The notes under the pieces are model-generated. The model was not told where the DNA came from, made no database searches, and saw only the letters and a list, made by a program, of their open reading frames with translations. Shown here piece after piece: positions 33,201 to 57,350 of a stretch of 64,000 nucleotides of DNA. The stretch spans positions 124,001-188,000 of the forward strand of contig JAKJHU010000153.1 of assembly GCA_022316685.1 (NCBI GenBank), written 5' to 3'. How positions within the stretch are numbered: position 1 is the first letter of the stretch; each line of letters starts with the position of its first letter. The DNA comes from Progne subis subis. Lineage: Eukaryota; Chordata; Aves; Passeriformes; Hirundinidae. The position numbers and the translations under genes are program-made.

Positions 33201-36200
33201 ATGAACTTCTCCACATCCTATTTCTGTCTCATGTAGACTAAATTTATCCAGTGCTGAGTGAAGTATACCCACTTCTGTGGAATTTGATAGTGGCTTTGTG
33301 TGGGTGTAAATGATATAAAGAGAGAAGAGTTAGACCTTTTGTGCTATAACACACAACCCTGTCTCTGCTTAGTCTAGAAGCTTTTTGGGCATTTGAGAAT
33401 CCAACAAAAGAATCTGCCAAAAGGCTTTGGAGATTCCCAAAATCCTTTTGTTGTTGTTGGGTTTTTTTGTTTGTTTGGTTGGTTGGTTTTTTGGGGTTTT
33501 TTTTAACATTCCCTTAATGTGGCGCCTGAAAGGGCAGCAGGTAAGGAGTTTTTAACTCTTAGCAAGTTCAGGACCTGCCTGGACCTTGGCTGCATGTCTG
33601 GGATCTGCTGAGAGTCACACGCCAGCTCAGAATAGCTGGAATGCTCCGTTGCCTTCCCACTGCTCCTCCGTGGCTCCAGGGGAAGAACGGGCTTGTCTGG
33701 GGGCTGGGAAAGCAGCAGGATGGGCTTTGGGAGACGTGGGAGGGATGGGTGGCAGAGGGAGAGGGGGAGAGGTGGGAAACCTACCCTGGACTTTAGAGAA
33801 TGAACTAAGCAGGTGCTTCTGCCCCAGACAGGGGGGATTTAGGGTGTTGCATTCCCATGGGTCAACCCCAAAATACAGGTTTTTAGTATGTTCCTATGGA
33901 TAAACTCTGTGAACTAGGTATATTCCTATGGATCCTATGGATAAACCCCAAAATACAATTCTTTATTACCTCATGCCCATGGATAACTCCAAAATACAGA
34001 GTTTTTATATCTTATTCCTTTACATAACCCCCAAAATACAGCTTGTTAGTGCCTCATTCCTATGGCTAATCCCCAAACAGTACATCATTCCTCTACATAA
34101 CCCCCAAAAAACAGATTTTAAATACGACATTTTCCAATCACTACCAGGCATAATTTACATATAATTTAAAAAAAAATCATTTGAAATATTATTAATACAC
34201 AATTAAAGACTTCCCAGGTTTTACATGAACATCAACCTTCTGGGCTTTATTTTTTGTTTGATATTGATTTCAGGTTTACCTGGCTACTGCTGAGTTTGGA
34301 CTAAAATCTGTTGAGGTCTCTGGAGGGTACTTAAACATGGCAAACATCTTCTTCCACCAGAATAAAATGGATGCAGCAAACTCACTCTATACTGAGGTTG
34401 GTAGAACCAAAAATCATTCTCTGCATTTTTCTCAGCTTTTTTTGGTGCTCTTTCCAAAGTTTTTTCCATTTCCTTTCAATGGGATGATGACCATATCAAG
34501 TGTCAGTGTTGCCTTTTAGGATCAATCCCAGAAACCCTTTTCATACATAAATAATTCTCTGACTTAAAACCATGAGATATTAATCCTGTAATCAGTTCAA
34601 AATTCTTAATAAACTATCTTCTGTTTGGGCAGCCAAACCTTGTTAAACCCAGATTTGCTACCAAATTTCCTGTGCCAGGGGTTAGAGTCCCACCAGTACA
34701 GAGGGTCTCTGAAGAAGAGAGTGGGATACAAACAAACAACCTAAAATTTGCACTGGGAATCAGTGAAATGCCACACTGATAAAAGATTTTCGGAATGGAT
34801 TGATCAAGCAAGGAAAGTAATAATTATCTAATTGATTTAATAACTGAAAAATATTAATATATAATAACTGAAAAAAATGAACTTTTTATTTAAATCAATT
34901 TTTGTGGAAATAAGGTGCTGGGAGCTGCAAAATCCTGTCCCAAACTTCAACTGTACTATCTTTTGGTGAATATTTTGGTTAGATTTGTTCAAGTTAGGTG
35001 AAAATCCCTAATCAGCTGGAGAAGCAAACTGGAGAAGTGAGGGGCTGTATGGGAGAGGAGCAGTGCATTCCCTCTGGGAACATCCAGCCCAGCTCAGTGA
35101 CCCGCAGGCATGCAGAGGGGACGGGCCATGCAGGGACATTGTTTGGAGAACAACTGAATACCAGGGATTCACAGGAGTGAAATAATTCCTGTGCTTCCTG
35201 CCAGGTGAGCAGCCTCTGGCATGACTGGCTGCTGAGCTTCCTTCATGGGCACCAGCAGGTCCTCCAGGCCCAGACAGAAGCATCACCGTTCTCCGAGGAT
35301 GAGGAAGGCATAGAGGATGGGATGAGTAAGAGCTGCTCTTGCTCCAAAACCTTTGGGAAGTGGAGGGTTAAAGAGTCCCTGCACCCTACACATTATGTTG
35401 GCAGTGTTTGGGTTGGCATGGTGTTTCCAGAGGCTGAATTTAATGGCAATGCCAAGTATTCTGGATGTCAGTGCTCGGCAGATTGCCACAGGCTGCTTCA
35501 GGAATGAGGGTGTTCCAAGGAAACCCAGCTTTGCCCTTGCTACTTGCATTCTCCGTTTCACAGCTCCCTTGGCACTGACTGGAGCAAAGCAAGATTTGAT
35601 TCACAGAATCATGGAATCATTTGGGTTAGAAAGGACCTTTAAAAGCATCAAGTCCAACTATTCCTCCAGCACTGTCCTGTTCACCACTAACCCACATCCC
35701 AAATGCCACATCCACGTGTTTTCTGAACACTTCCAGGCATGGCGACTCCACCATCTGCCTAGGCAGCCTGTTCCAATGCTTTATATGCCTTTCCATGAAA
35801 AAAATTTCTTCCTAATATTTCAAGTAAACCTCCCCTGGCACAATTTGATACTTGGACATTCTCATTTCTCTGCAGCTCCTTTATCTCCCTTTAATAATGG
35901 ATGTGACATTTCAGCTCACTTAGGCAGGGTTACAGCTCCCTCCTGGAGGAGCAGGACATGATGGAATAGCCTGTACAGATAGTTGAATGTATTAATCGGG
36001 AGAGTACTCTTGAGAGAAAGGCTGGGGAGGCTCTCACTGGCGCATAAAGGTGCAGAAAACATCAGTGTGCCCCTGGTACTACCTCAGGCTCCCCTGAAAC
36101 CGGATCAGACTCTGGTTCTTGGCTCCTTTCTACCATCTGTGCTAAAAAGGATATTGTCAGAAAAGGGAGTAAAAATTTCTCTCCCTGGAATGTTCAAAGT

Positions 36201-38424
36201 GAGGTTGGACAGGGCTTGGAGCAACCTGGTCTAGTGGAAGGTGTCCCTGCCCATGACCAGGGATTGGAAGGAGATGGTCTTTAAGATCTCTTCCAACCCA
36301 AAGCAGTCTGGGTTTCTGTGATTATAAGAGAAACATTTCTGTAAATCCTATTTCCTGGCCCTACCTACATTCCCAGAGTAGGAAGAGCACTAAGGCAGGG
36401 CTACAGGAGACCATCTTTGGTGTGACAGGAGTAGAAAAATAGTTCTTTTCCTGCAACTGTTGTGGCTCCACATCCTCTCTGAAGGCTGATCAACACAAAC
36501 ATTGGCTGAATGAAAGGAGTCCTGTTCATGGGCATGGAATTTGCATAAAGATGGGATCATAGGCATCCAGACTGGTTTGGGTGGGAAGAACCTTGACTTT
36601 CACCTAATTTCACCCCCCTGCCACAGCCAGGGACACCTTCCACTATCACAGGTTGCTCCAAGCCCAATCCAGCCTGGCCTTGGACACTTCCAGGGATGGG
36701 GCAGCCACAGTTTCTCTGGGCCCTATGGTTCAGGGCCTTCCCACCACAGACCATGTTGATGTTTGTAGTAGAAATGCTTTGCTGTCTAGAAGAGCCAGTT
36801 GGGCAGTTTTGAATCTATTCTCTTGCACAAATCCATCCATCAGGATAATTTCTTTCTCCACACAGCCGAAGCCCAGCGCGAGGAAGGATCACGGGTGCTG
36901 TGGGCAGTGCTGAAGGTCCGAGAACAGGGACCACTGCAGCATCCCGAGGAAGCAGTCCGAGTCCTGCATGCCTTGGCCATGATCCACTACCTGGGCCTGG
37001 ATTTAGCCAAGGTAGGTTGTGTCTGAAAGGGTTCAGGAGAGCTGGCCATTTGCTCTGGGGATCATCCTATCTCCTGGTCCTCTTGTTCCCCAGCGCCTCT
37101 CCTGAGGCCACAGGTGATCAAGGACAAAGTGCCTCATAGCTCTCAAACCAAGGGCTTAGGTGGGATATTGTGGGGAAATCCTTCCCTGTGAGGGTGGTGA
37201 GGCCCTGGCACAGGTTGCCCAGAGAGGTTGTGGCTGTCCCATTCCTGAAGTGTCCAAGTTGGACAGGACTTGGAGCAACCTGGTCTTGTAGAAGATGTCC
37301 CTGCCATGGGACATGAGATCAGCTTTAAAGTCTCTTGCAAGCCAAACTATTCCATGATTTTCTGACCTGCAAGGCTGACAATTGTGGTGGATATGTTTTC
37401 ATCTCTGCCAGGCCAGTGGATCCTGCAGTTATCCACATTTTCTGGGTTCATCCTTATTCTGGGCTATCCTGGCGGTGTAGCTGCCTTTAGACCTGAGCTC
37501 AGGGGTTACACAGAGCAAGACCTGGAGCTCAAAGACATCCTTGAGCCAGACTCCCCTGAGTTCAAGGCTCAATCTATTTGAGTCTGTAAGTCCAGTTTGG
37601 AATCTGCATTCCTGTATCTTTATGGCTTAAAAATTCATGGGTGACTGGTAATTTCTGTGCTTTACCAAAAATTGATTTTGAGGAAGTGCTGAGTAGAAAC
37701 CATCTGGAAATCAGGCCCCCCTGTTTGGGATCAGAGCTCAAAACCCCACGTTTCTTCAACCTGGGTTTTGAGGAGTGAAAATACAGGCGGTGAAAAATAC
37801 TGTATTGAAATATTAATGGTCTCTTAATCATATTATAGAAAGCCACAACTTGGGAGTGTTTGGGAGACAAAAACAAAATTAAAGTTGTTTGAAAAAGGAA
37901 AAGGACAAAGCTTTATAACTGTGAGAGTGTCTAATCCCTGGAAGAATTACCAAGGGAAATTATTTACTTTCTTATTAAGATAAATTAAGGATTTAATTGA
38001 GAGTCTGTACAACTGATTTTTTTTTCCCTGACGTAGCTTTGGGATTGTTCAGAGGAACTGTGTTAGACAGGAGATGATGTCCAGCACAGGGGTCTGGGGT
38101 CAGTAATCTTCTGTCTGCACCACTGGATCCTAAATATGGGATCTGCTGGCAGCTTTAGGCTCTCTTGTAAAGCAGCTTGTGCAGGTCACCTCAAAAAGGG
38201 AGCCTGGATCTGCTCCAAGCTGCTCCTGCACTGAACCTCAGCAGATATTTAACTACCCCATGAGAAAAGCCAGATTCCTGGGTGTTTCTTCTGTTCCATT
38301 CCAGGCCCAGGAGCTGGGGATGAAAGCCTTCGACCTGGCCAAGCAGCTGCCCCAGCAAGACTCTCTAGAAACCATCGGTCACCTGCTGGAGTTAATTAAT
38401 GCCCAGTTTTCCCACACCACATAA
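24245..38424 (+). CDS. ZMYND12: Zinc finger MYND domain-containing protein 12, 8 exons, 358 aa, complete
   Basis: Exons are 24245-24327, 25379-25520, 30573-30744, 32124-32293, 34274-34396, 35205-35325, 36866-37011 and 38305-38424. They total 1077 nt with consistent phases (2, 0, 1, 0, 0, 1, 0). The N-terminus is a MYND finger with ligands C7, C10, C19, C22, C28, H32, H41 and C45; position 32, usually Cys in MYND domains, is His. The rest is helical with TPR-like segments: AALQALRFSSRVFG near 91-105, LVPIYLLLAEAS, LHRGLGLLSIAEGNQDQALY, SGGYLNMANIFF and RVLHALAMIHYLG. The human protein is about 365 aa. In mammals it is linked to the sperm flagellum axoneme with TTC29. No zinc-binding enzyme domain follows, so MYND here likely serves protein contacts. 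It is divergent with PPCS and convergent with SLC2A1. Donors of exons 1 and 5 (GTGAGA, GTTGGT) are acceptable. Confidence 0.93.
24345..24855. repeat. Decayed minisatellite in ZMYND12 intron 1
   Basis: Units of about 50-60 bp recur, each carrying variants of GATGAGGCCCAGGAAG, GGAGGCAGGAACAG and GGACAGGGTATGGG. The divergence is high, so this is an old tandem array. It starts directly after the first exon. Confidence 0.6.
25850..25930. repeat. (GTTT)n/(GGTT)n simple repeat
   Basis: T-rich runs mixed with GTTTGTTTGTTT and GGTTGGTTGGTTG. A similar tract is at 33450-33505. Confidence 0.85.
27535..27745 (+). mobile_element. CR1 LINE 3' fragment, sense
   Basis: TGGCACAGGTTGCCCGGAGA, then GCAACCTGTGATAGTGGAAG and CCAGTCTGGGATTCTATG form a CR1 3' end. 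Confidence 0.75.
28910..29075 (-). mobile_element. CR1 LINE 3' fragment, antisense
   Basis: CACAGAATCCTAAACTG, GGTGGAAGAGACCTTAAAGT and CAGCCTGGCCTTGGACAC identify an inverted CR1 end. Confidence 0.75.
29525..29650 (+). mobile_element. Short CR1 3' fragment, sense
   Basis: CTCTGAGCAACCTGGTGTAG and CTTTCTGGGATTCTGTCATT mark about 125 bp of CR1 3' end. Confidence 0.7.
30425..30530 (+). mobile_element. Short CR1 3' fragment just before ZMYND12 exon 3
   Basis: AACCACCTGGTCTAGTGAAA then TCCTCCAACCCAAACCATTG. It ends about 45 bp before the exon 3 acceptor at 30571-30572. Confidence 0.7.
31495..31905 (+). mobile_element. CR1 LINE 3' fragment, sense
   Basis: GGGGTGTTCACCTGGAGAAG, TGGCTTCCCACTGCCAGAAG and CAGTCTGGAATTCTGTGATT are CR1 phrases in the correct order. 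It sits in ZMYND12 intron 3. Confidence 0.8.
32500..32890 (-). mobile_element. CR1 LINE fragment, antisense
   Basis: AGAATCATGGAATCACTACT followed by ATCACGTCCAACCATTCCCC opens an inverted CR1 that continues to the AAGGCTGAGCCTCCCTCAG phrase. It is in ZMYND12 intron 4. Confidence 0.8.
33450..33505. repeat. T-rich GTTT/GGTT simple repeat
   Basis: TTGTTGTTGGG and GTTTGTTTGGTTGGTTGG in a short T/G tract. Confidence 0.8.
33850..34130. repeat. Short-unit tandem repeat in ZMYND12 intron 4
   Basis: A phrase like CCTATGGATAAACCCCAAAA, then ATACAGTTTTTTAGT, repeats about every 55-60 bp at least four times (near 33890, 33940, 33980, 34025 and 34095). Substitutions are common. The array lies about 150 bp before exon 5. 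Confidence 0.7.
35598..35900 (-). mobile_element. CR1 LINE fragment, antisense
   Basis: CACAGAATCATGGAATCATT with AAAGCATCAAGTCCAACTAT opens an inverted CR1 in ZMYND12 intron 6. Confidence 0.8.
36000..36330 (+). mobile_element. CR1 LINE 3' fragment, sense
   Basis: GGAGCAACCTGGTCTAGTGG and AGATCTCTTCCAACCCAAAG followed by GGTTTCTGTGATTAT mark the CR1 3' end. Confidence 0.75.
36555..36750 (-). mobile_element. CR1 LINE 3' fragment, antisense
   Basis: CAGGGACACCTTCCACTATC and CAGCCTGGCCTTGGACACTT are CR1 phrases in reverse. It lies about 115 bp before ZMYND12 exon 7. Confidence 0.7.
37150..37365 (+). mobile_element. CR1 LINE 3' fragment, sense
   Basis: GGTGGTGAGGCCCTGGCACA, GGAGCAACCTGGTCTTGTAG and ACTATTCCATGATTTTCTGA. 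It is in ZMYND12 intron 7. Confidence 0.75.
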
Positions 38425-38585
38425 AAACTGGCTCTGCCTGACCCAGGTGTTTGGCCAGGTTCTCTCTTATCCAGGTTCCTGGATAAGCGTCACAAGCCCT
38501 TGATCCTTTCTGCTCCTGCCTCTTTCCAGGTGCATCCCTGGCTGTCTCAAACTGTTTGGAAAATAAACATTTTGGTCTGAGTTAG
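38425..38585 (+). terminator. ZMYND12 3' UTR with AATAAA signal
   Basis: The stop codon is followed by about 137 nt and then AATAAA at 38562-38567, with a GT-rich segment (TTTTGGTCTGAGTTAGTC) after it. This arrangement is a complete polyadenylation signal. The 3' UTR is therefore short. Confidence 0.75.
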
Positions 38586-40659
38586 TCTTCATGTGTTGCT
38601 CCACCTCTGTAACTTTTCAGAGAGTAACAGCACCAGGGTGAGAAACAAAAGCACCACAAACACACTGAATAAATCATTTATCGGCCAGGTTGGGAATAAG
38701 CAAACAGCCTTCTCACAGCCTCATGGTAGTTGTCCAGGAGCCAAGACAAGCTCAGGTGTGTTTCTTACTGGTTTCCTGGCTTTGCTTGCCAGTTTGGTGA
38801 GGGAGATCCCATGGAGGGGTAGGAGAGGGACACAGGGAAGGGCTGGGGTGTTGGACACCTGCTCCTGGGGAGCTGGTTGAGCTTGACAAGGTGTTGCAGC
38901 TCCCTGCAGACCCCCTCTGTCTCAAAACCAATTTCCAGAGAATCCCAGCCTGGACTGGAAAACCAGCCTGGTTTAAAGCTCATCCCACTTCACCTCCTGC
39001 CATGGGTAGGGACACCTTCCACTATGGCAGGTGCTCAGAATTTTCTCTTTCTGCAGAGTTTCCTATAGCTCTGGGCACCAAGAAACTCCTTTGTTCCACT
39101 TCCACGGGTAGAAGTTCCACGGGAAGAACTTCCATCCTGGAGGGACCATGGGAGGCATGAGGGACTCTAAGCAGTCTTCAGGGAAAGAATGAAAAGGCTC
39201 CAACAAGGGATTCTAACCTAGAGAAGATGTAGTTTCCTCCTAGCAGAGAGCTGACATCCCCTTGGATCTGCCACCAGCCTCGGGAGGAGGTGCCACCCCC
39301 AGGCCCATTCCAAGCTGGCTCCTGCCCCAGGGAGCAGCGAGAACCCTCAGGACACAGGTGACCCTGCTGGGGAGGTACAGGGACACCAGAGCAGGGCCAG
39401 GCACAGGAGTGTGGGAAGCACAGTGCAGCCACCAGATTTTGTGATCCCTCATGGCTGGGAAAGGGGAGAAGGGAATCGGCCTGTGCCACGCTGAGCCCTG
39501 AGCTCCGATTAAGGCTCATTTACTTCGGGAGGATTTATGAGGGTGTTTAATTGCCTTGCCAAGTTGGGCTGGAGTCAAGTGCGCTTTGTAAATGCTTCGT
39601 CAAGCTGGGGCCTGAGCAATTAGCAGGGATTGCTGCTGCTGGGGAAGGGAAAACCACAGGTTCAGCCATGTTCCATTCCAGGGGGTGGGATAAGGCTGCT
39701 TGGGGTGCACAGCACAGGCCTGGGGAAGGGCTAGGAGACCTCCCAACACTCCTGTGGGAGATGCTGGTGGTCTCTCCACCTCATCAGGTGTGGAATAACC
39801 TGGTCTCTCCACCTCTGCGGAGTGGGATATGCTGAAAGGGGCTGTAATGATCACCTCTGTGGGATGGGAGATGTTGGGGGACAGTGCCTGCTGGCACAGT
39901 GCCCCAGGGCACAAGGAATTGGGTCACCAGAGATTTGGAGCTCAGTCACGGCTGTAATCCTTCCAGTGTTCCCGGGCTGAGCCTGCAGGGCCATGTGGCT
40001 GCTCTGGATGTTCAACAAAACAAACCCAGCCTGGAAATTAAGGTTGTGCAGGGCTGAGCATCTACTGGAGCCAGGAATGAAACAGCAGAGAAGAGGAGCC
40101 CTGGGCACAGAAAGATCATTCTGGAGAGCTTTTAAAGACACTACAAGAGCAATTTCCTACAACAGCCATGCCCAATGTGTGCCCTGCAGGGCAAAGAGCT
40201 GCTTCAATAAATAGAAAAAAGCTTGAAGTGACCAAGATCAGCATTTTTTTTTGCCTGAAAGTGTTCAGGCTTGCAGTTCTTGGCATCTTCTCAGCTGAAG
40301 GGGAAAAAAACCGAATTCACTGAGCAGCAGCAACCTTTTCCCTTCCCTTGCTCAGGTACTCATGGCATGACCAAGGCTATGTCCTGGGCAAGAGGAGCAG
40401 GTTTGGGATGCACACAGCAGGACAGCTCCAGCCAGGTCCTGTGGTCACCCCCACCCCATGATCCCAGCCCAGGCTGCTCCAGGCAATTAAAATCTAGTTG
40501 TACACCCAGAGCAGGTATTTTGCAACCAGGTGAGTCGTTCTCGTTCGTTCTCGTGGTGGAAAAGCTTTGCAGGAACACGCACTCCCAGACCCCCCCACCC
40601 CCAGCAGGGCAGGGCAAGTCTGGTTCCAAGAAATAAAGGCACAGGACACCAGGGCTGGG
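38586..40659. other. Convergent intergenic space between ZMYND12 and SLC2A1
   Basis: It holds a small inverted CR1 piece at about 38960-39030 and otherwise nothing I can name. Pieces near 39680-39850 repeat CTCTCCACCTCATCAGGTGTG-like wording two or three times. No exon is supported. Confidence 0.5.
38960..39030 (-). mobile_element. Very short CR1 remnant, antisense
   Basis: TTTAAAGCTCATCCCACTTC and ACACCTTCCACTATGGCAGG match CR1 3' wording over about 70 bp. Confidence 0.55.
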
Positions 40660-42147
40660 TGGCTGCTCACATTCTCCTTTATTGTTCATACCACACACCT
40701 TCCCCTTGGCACTTTACTTCAGGGATTTGCTTAAAAAACCACACACACACACCCCCACAGCTTGGCGCAGCTGTGCCACAACCAGCTGAGAATGGGCTTT
40801 TTTAAAGAGGTCTATTTTACTCCCTCCCCCCCTTTATTTTCTTTCACGTGTGGTCAAATGTCATCACTTCCAAACCAAACAAATAAATTTTAAAAAAGAT
40901 ACTATTAAAAAAAAAATCAAAACAAAACACAAACCAAAAAAACAACCCTGCCTGTGGCTTTGGAAATGTGCAAGGAGCTCACACACCAGCTGCACTCAGG
41001 GAAATGGGTTATTTTGTGTGTTTTCAGTTTTGTTTGAAAAGGACAGTATTTCTCATGTGTACTTTTTTAATATACTACAGCCTGAAACTCAGTGCAATAG
41101 ATACAACTACAGTGCAGAACTATACAAAAGTCATCCTAACCATGTACAAGCTTTTTTTCTGTTGCTATAGAAACTATAACCTTTTTCTGTACCTTTTGTA
41201 TGCATTATACAGTGTGAATATACTCCAAGAATATTTACAGTACTTGGCTTGTCAAATCAGAAATGCTATAACTTAAATGTCTACTATTAACAACCATTGA
41301 ACAAAAATATATATAATATAAATATCTTCCAGTCTATACACAGAGCAGAAAACGGCTGTATCCATGCGGTGCTGGATTTTGGTGAGTCCTGGGATGGGGG
41401 TGGTGATGGAGGGGGATGTTGTCGTGTGCGGCTGCCGCTGGCGCTTCACTGTCGGGCAAATATTGCCGAGATTAATCCCAAAATTCAACAAGAACACATC
41501 CCCCCCTCTCCCCTTTTCCCCTCCCAGCTGGAATTCAGGTGGAAGGAGAGGAGCCTGCGAAAATGGATTGACCTTTCCAGCTGATCCATCCGGACGGCTC
41601 TGTCCTCCACGCTGCCCCGGGCGGGAGGTCCCCATCCACAAACCCACCACGGGACTTGAAATCAAGGAGACTTTAAAAAAATGACTCATTTTCTTGGTGG
41701 GTTGTTGTTTTTTTTTTTTAAATATTAGATTAAGTCAATTTATGTGATTTTTTTTTTCCTCTATGATTAGAACATTAAAAAATAAGTTTCCAGCTTTTTA
41801 AAAACTTCGTCTACGTGATTTTCCATTAAATAACTATCGCGTCGTTAATAAAAAACAGGGAATTGCCCTCCTGCTGGTGGGGGCTGAGTGGCTGGGTTTT
41901 AAAACACCTATTGGCTTTGAAATCTTGGACGCGAAACCAGCTAAAAAAATGAAATAAAATAAAATTCGTTCCTAGCAGAAAAAAAAAAAAAATAAAATAG
42001 GTCAGTCTGTCCCCAGTAAACCACTGGAGGAGGCTGGAGAAAGGGCATTGGAGCTGGAACCCCCCCACTCCCTCCTGCCTGGGGTCTGTACAAAGTGTTT
42101 TAAAAAGTCCCCCCGGATTCGGGGAGCGGTGGCGCCGGGGGTCCAGG
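40660..42147 (-). other. SLC2A1: SLC2A1 3' UTR
   Basis: Downstream of the stop codon (42150-42148) about 1.5 kb follows to an AATAAA at 40683-40678 on the minus strand. It is AT-rich with T-runs and ends in the convergent interval. The vertebrate GLUT1 3' UTR is of similar size. The exact cleavage site is inferred. Confidence 0.6.
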
Positions 42148-55989
<13,842 letters not shown>

Positions 55990-56029
55990 GCTATCCCCAC
56001 CCAAAACTCCCCTTTTCCCCCCAAATTCG

Positions 56030-56740
56030 TATTAAAAAAAACCTTTTAAAACCACTAAAATCCTAAAAAAGTGGATGGAACATTCAATTCCCCTTGTTGT
56101 TCCTGTAAAAAAAAATAAAAAAGAAAATTATTGGGAAAATTATTGGGAAAATGTTGGGAAAAGCAACCAAAAAATAAAAATAATGCCCCTCCCCCCCCCC
56201 AAAAAAAAAGAGCACAAAAAGTGCACTAATATTGAAGAAACACCAGAAAAGCACAATAAATTATTGTGCAATATCTTCACCACAAAAATAGTAAAAAGAA
56301 AAAAAAAAAAAAAAAAAAAGAAGAAAAGAAAAGAAAAGAAAAAAGTTAACTATAAATTGCACAAAAATTGAAGAAAAGGGGGAAAAAACTAAAACCAAAC
56401 TTTTTTTAAAAAAAAAGGAAAGGAAAAATAAAGCACTGAAATGTACAAAAAAAAAAAAAAAAAAATTAAAGCCCAGAAAAAAAAACCAAAGAAACAATGC
56501 AGATATTGCACCAAAAACCAAAAACAACCAGAAAAAGGAAGGCGCGAATATTGGGCACCAAAATATATAAAATTTAAAGAATAAGGGGGAAAAAAAAAGG
56601 GGGGGGGGGGGGGGTGGATGCAAAGAAAAGACACCAAAAACGCAAATCCCAAAAGCATCAAAAAAGGCAAAACCAGAAATCGCACTAAAAAATAAATAAA
56701 TAAATAAATTTTTTAAAAAAGAACATAAATCTTAATTTTG
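56030..56740. repeat. A-rich low-complexity block
   Basis: Runs of A up to 19 nt, GAAAAGAAAAGAAAAG motifs, a G-run at 56599-56614 and (AAAT)n near 56690-56710. There is no coding signal on either strand. Confidence 0.85.
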
Positions 56741-57000
56741 CTCCGAATTTAGTCATTCCAGGCAATTCCTGACCTGTGAATTCCACGAAATATCCCCTGG
56801 ATCCATCCCAGCCCCTTTTCCCAAGGGATGCGGGTGGGGTTGGCGCTCCCGGCGCGACCCCGTCCCGGCGCCGCGGGAATGCTGATGGAGGGAAACGGCC
56901 GGAGCGCGATAATCCCGGCGGGGCCGTGGGGCTGGAGGGGATTTAGGGGGATTTGCTCCGGGGAAAAGGGTTAAAATAACACGGGGGGAGGGCGGGGGAG
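56741..57000. other. GC-rich segment of unknown meaning
   Basis: CpG-rich sequence with phrases such as CCCGGCGCGACCCCGTCCC follows the A-rich block. It could be a CpG island or repeat. No exon or start site is visible. Confidence 0.3.
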
Positions 57001-57009
57001 AGGTCCCGA

Positions 57010-57350
57010 GGCCGCCGGGATGGGCTCAGCCGTTCTGAGGATCCGGGTTTTGCCGGGCATCGAGGCCACGAGCGCGGGCTCGGGGATTCCACCTGCATCC
57101 GGGCCGGGTCCCGGCGGTGGGATCAGCCCCTCCGTGGGCCTGGAGCGCTGCTGGGGAGCCGAGGCCACGGGGATGGGGTCAGGGAGTCCGCTGGTGCTGG
57201 AGGACAGGGACAAAGGGATGGGATCAGCCTTTCTGAGGAATCGGGGAGCTGTTGGGGACAAGGGGTCGTAGGGATGGGATTAGCTTCTCCAGAGACCCGG
57301 GATGTGTGGAGAACAGGGACAAAGGGATGGGCTCAGCTCTCCATCCTCGC
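57010..57350. repeat. GGGATGGGNTCAGC degenerate repeat
   Basis: GATGGGCTCAGCCGTTCTGA, GGATGGGGTCAGGGAGTCC, GATGGGATCAGCCTTTCTGA, GATGGGATTAGCTTCTCC and GATGGGCTCAGCTCTCC recur at 50-80 bp spacing. Five units are seen; identity is partial. Confidence 0.65.

Noticed and set aside
38586..40659. A hidden short gene between ZMYND12 and SLC2A1
   Set aside because: No frame there has both splice signals and conserved motifs; the AATAAA at 40632-40637 on the plus strand is isolated.
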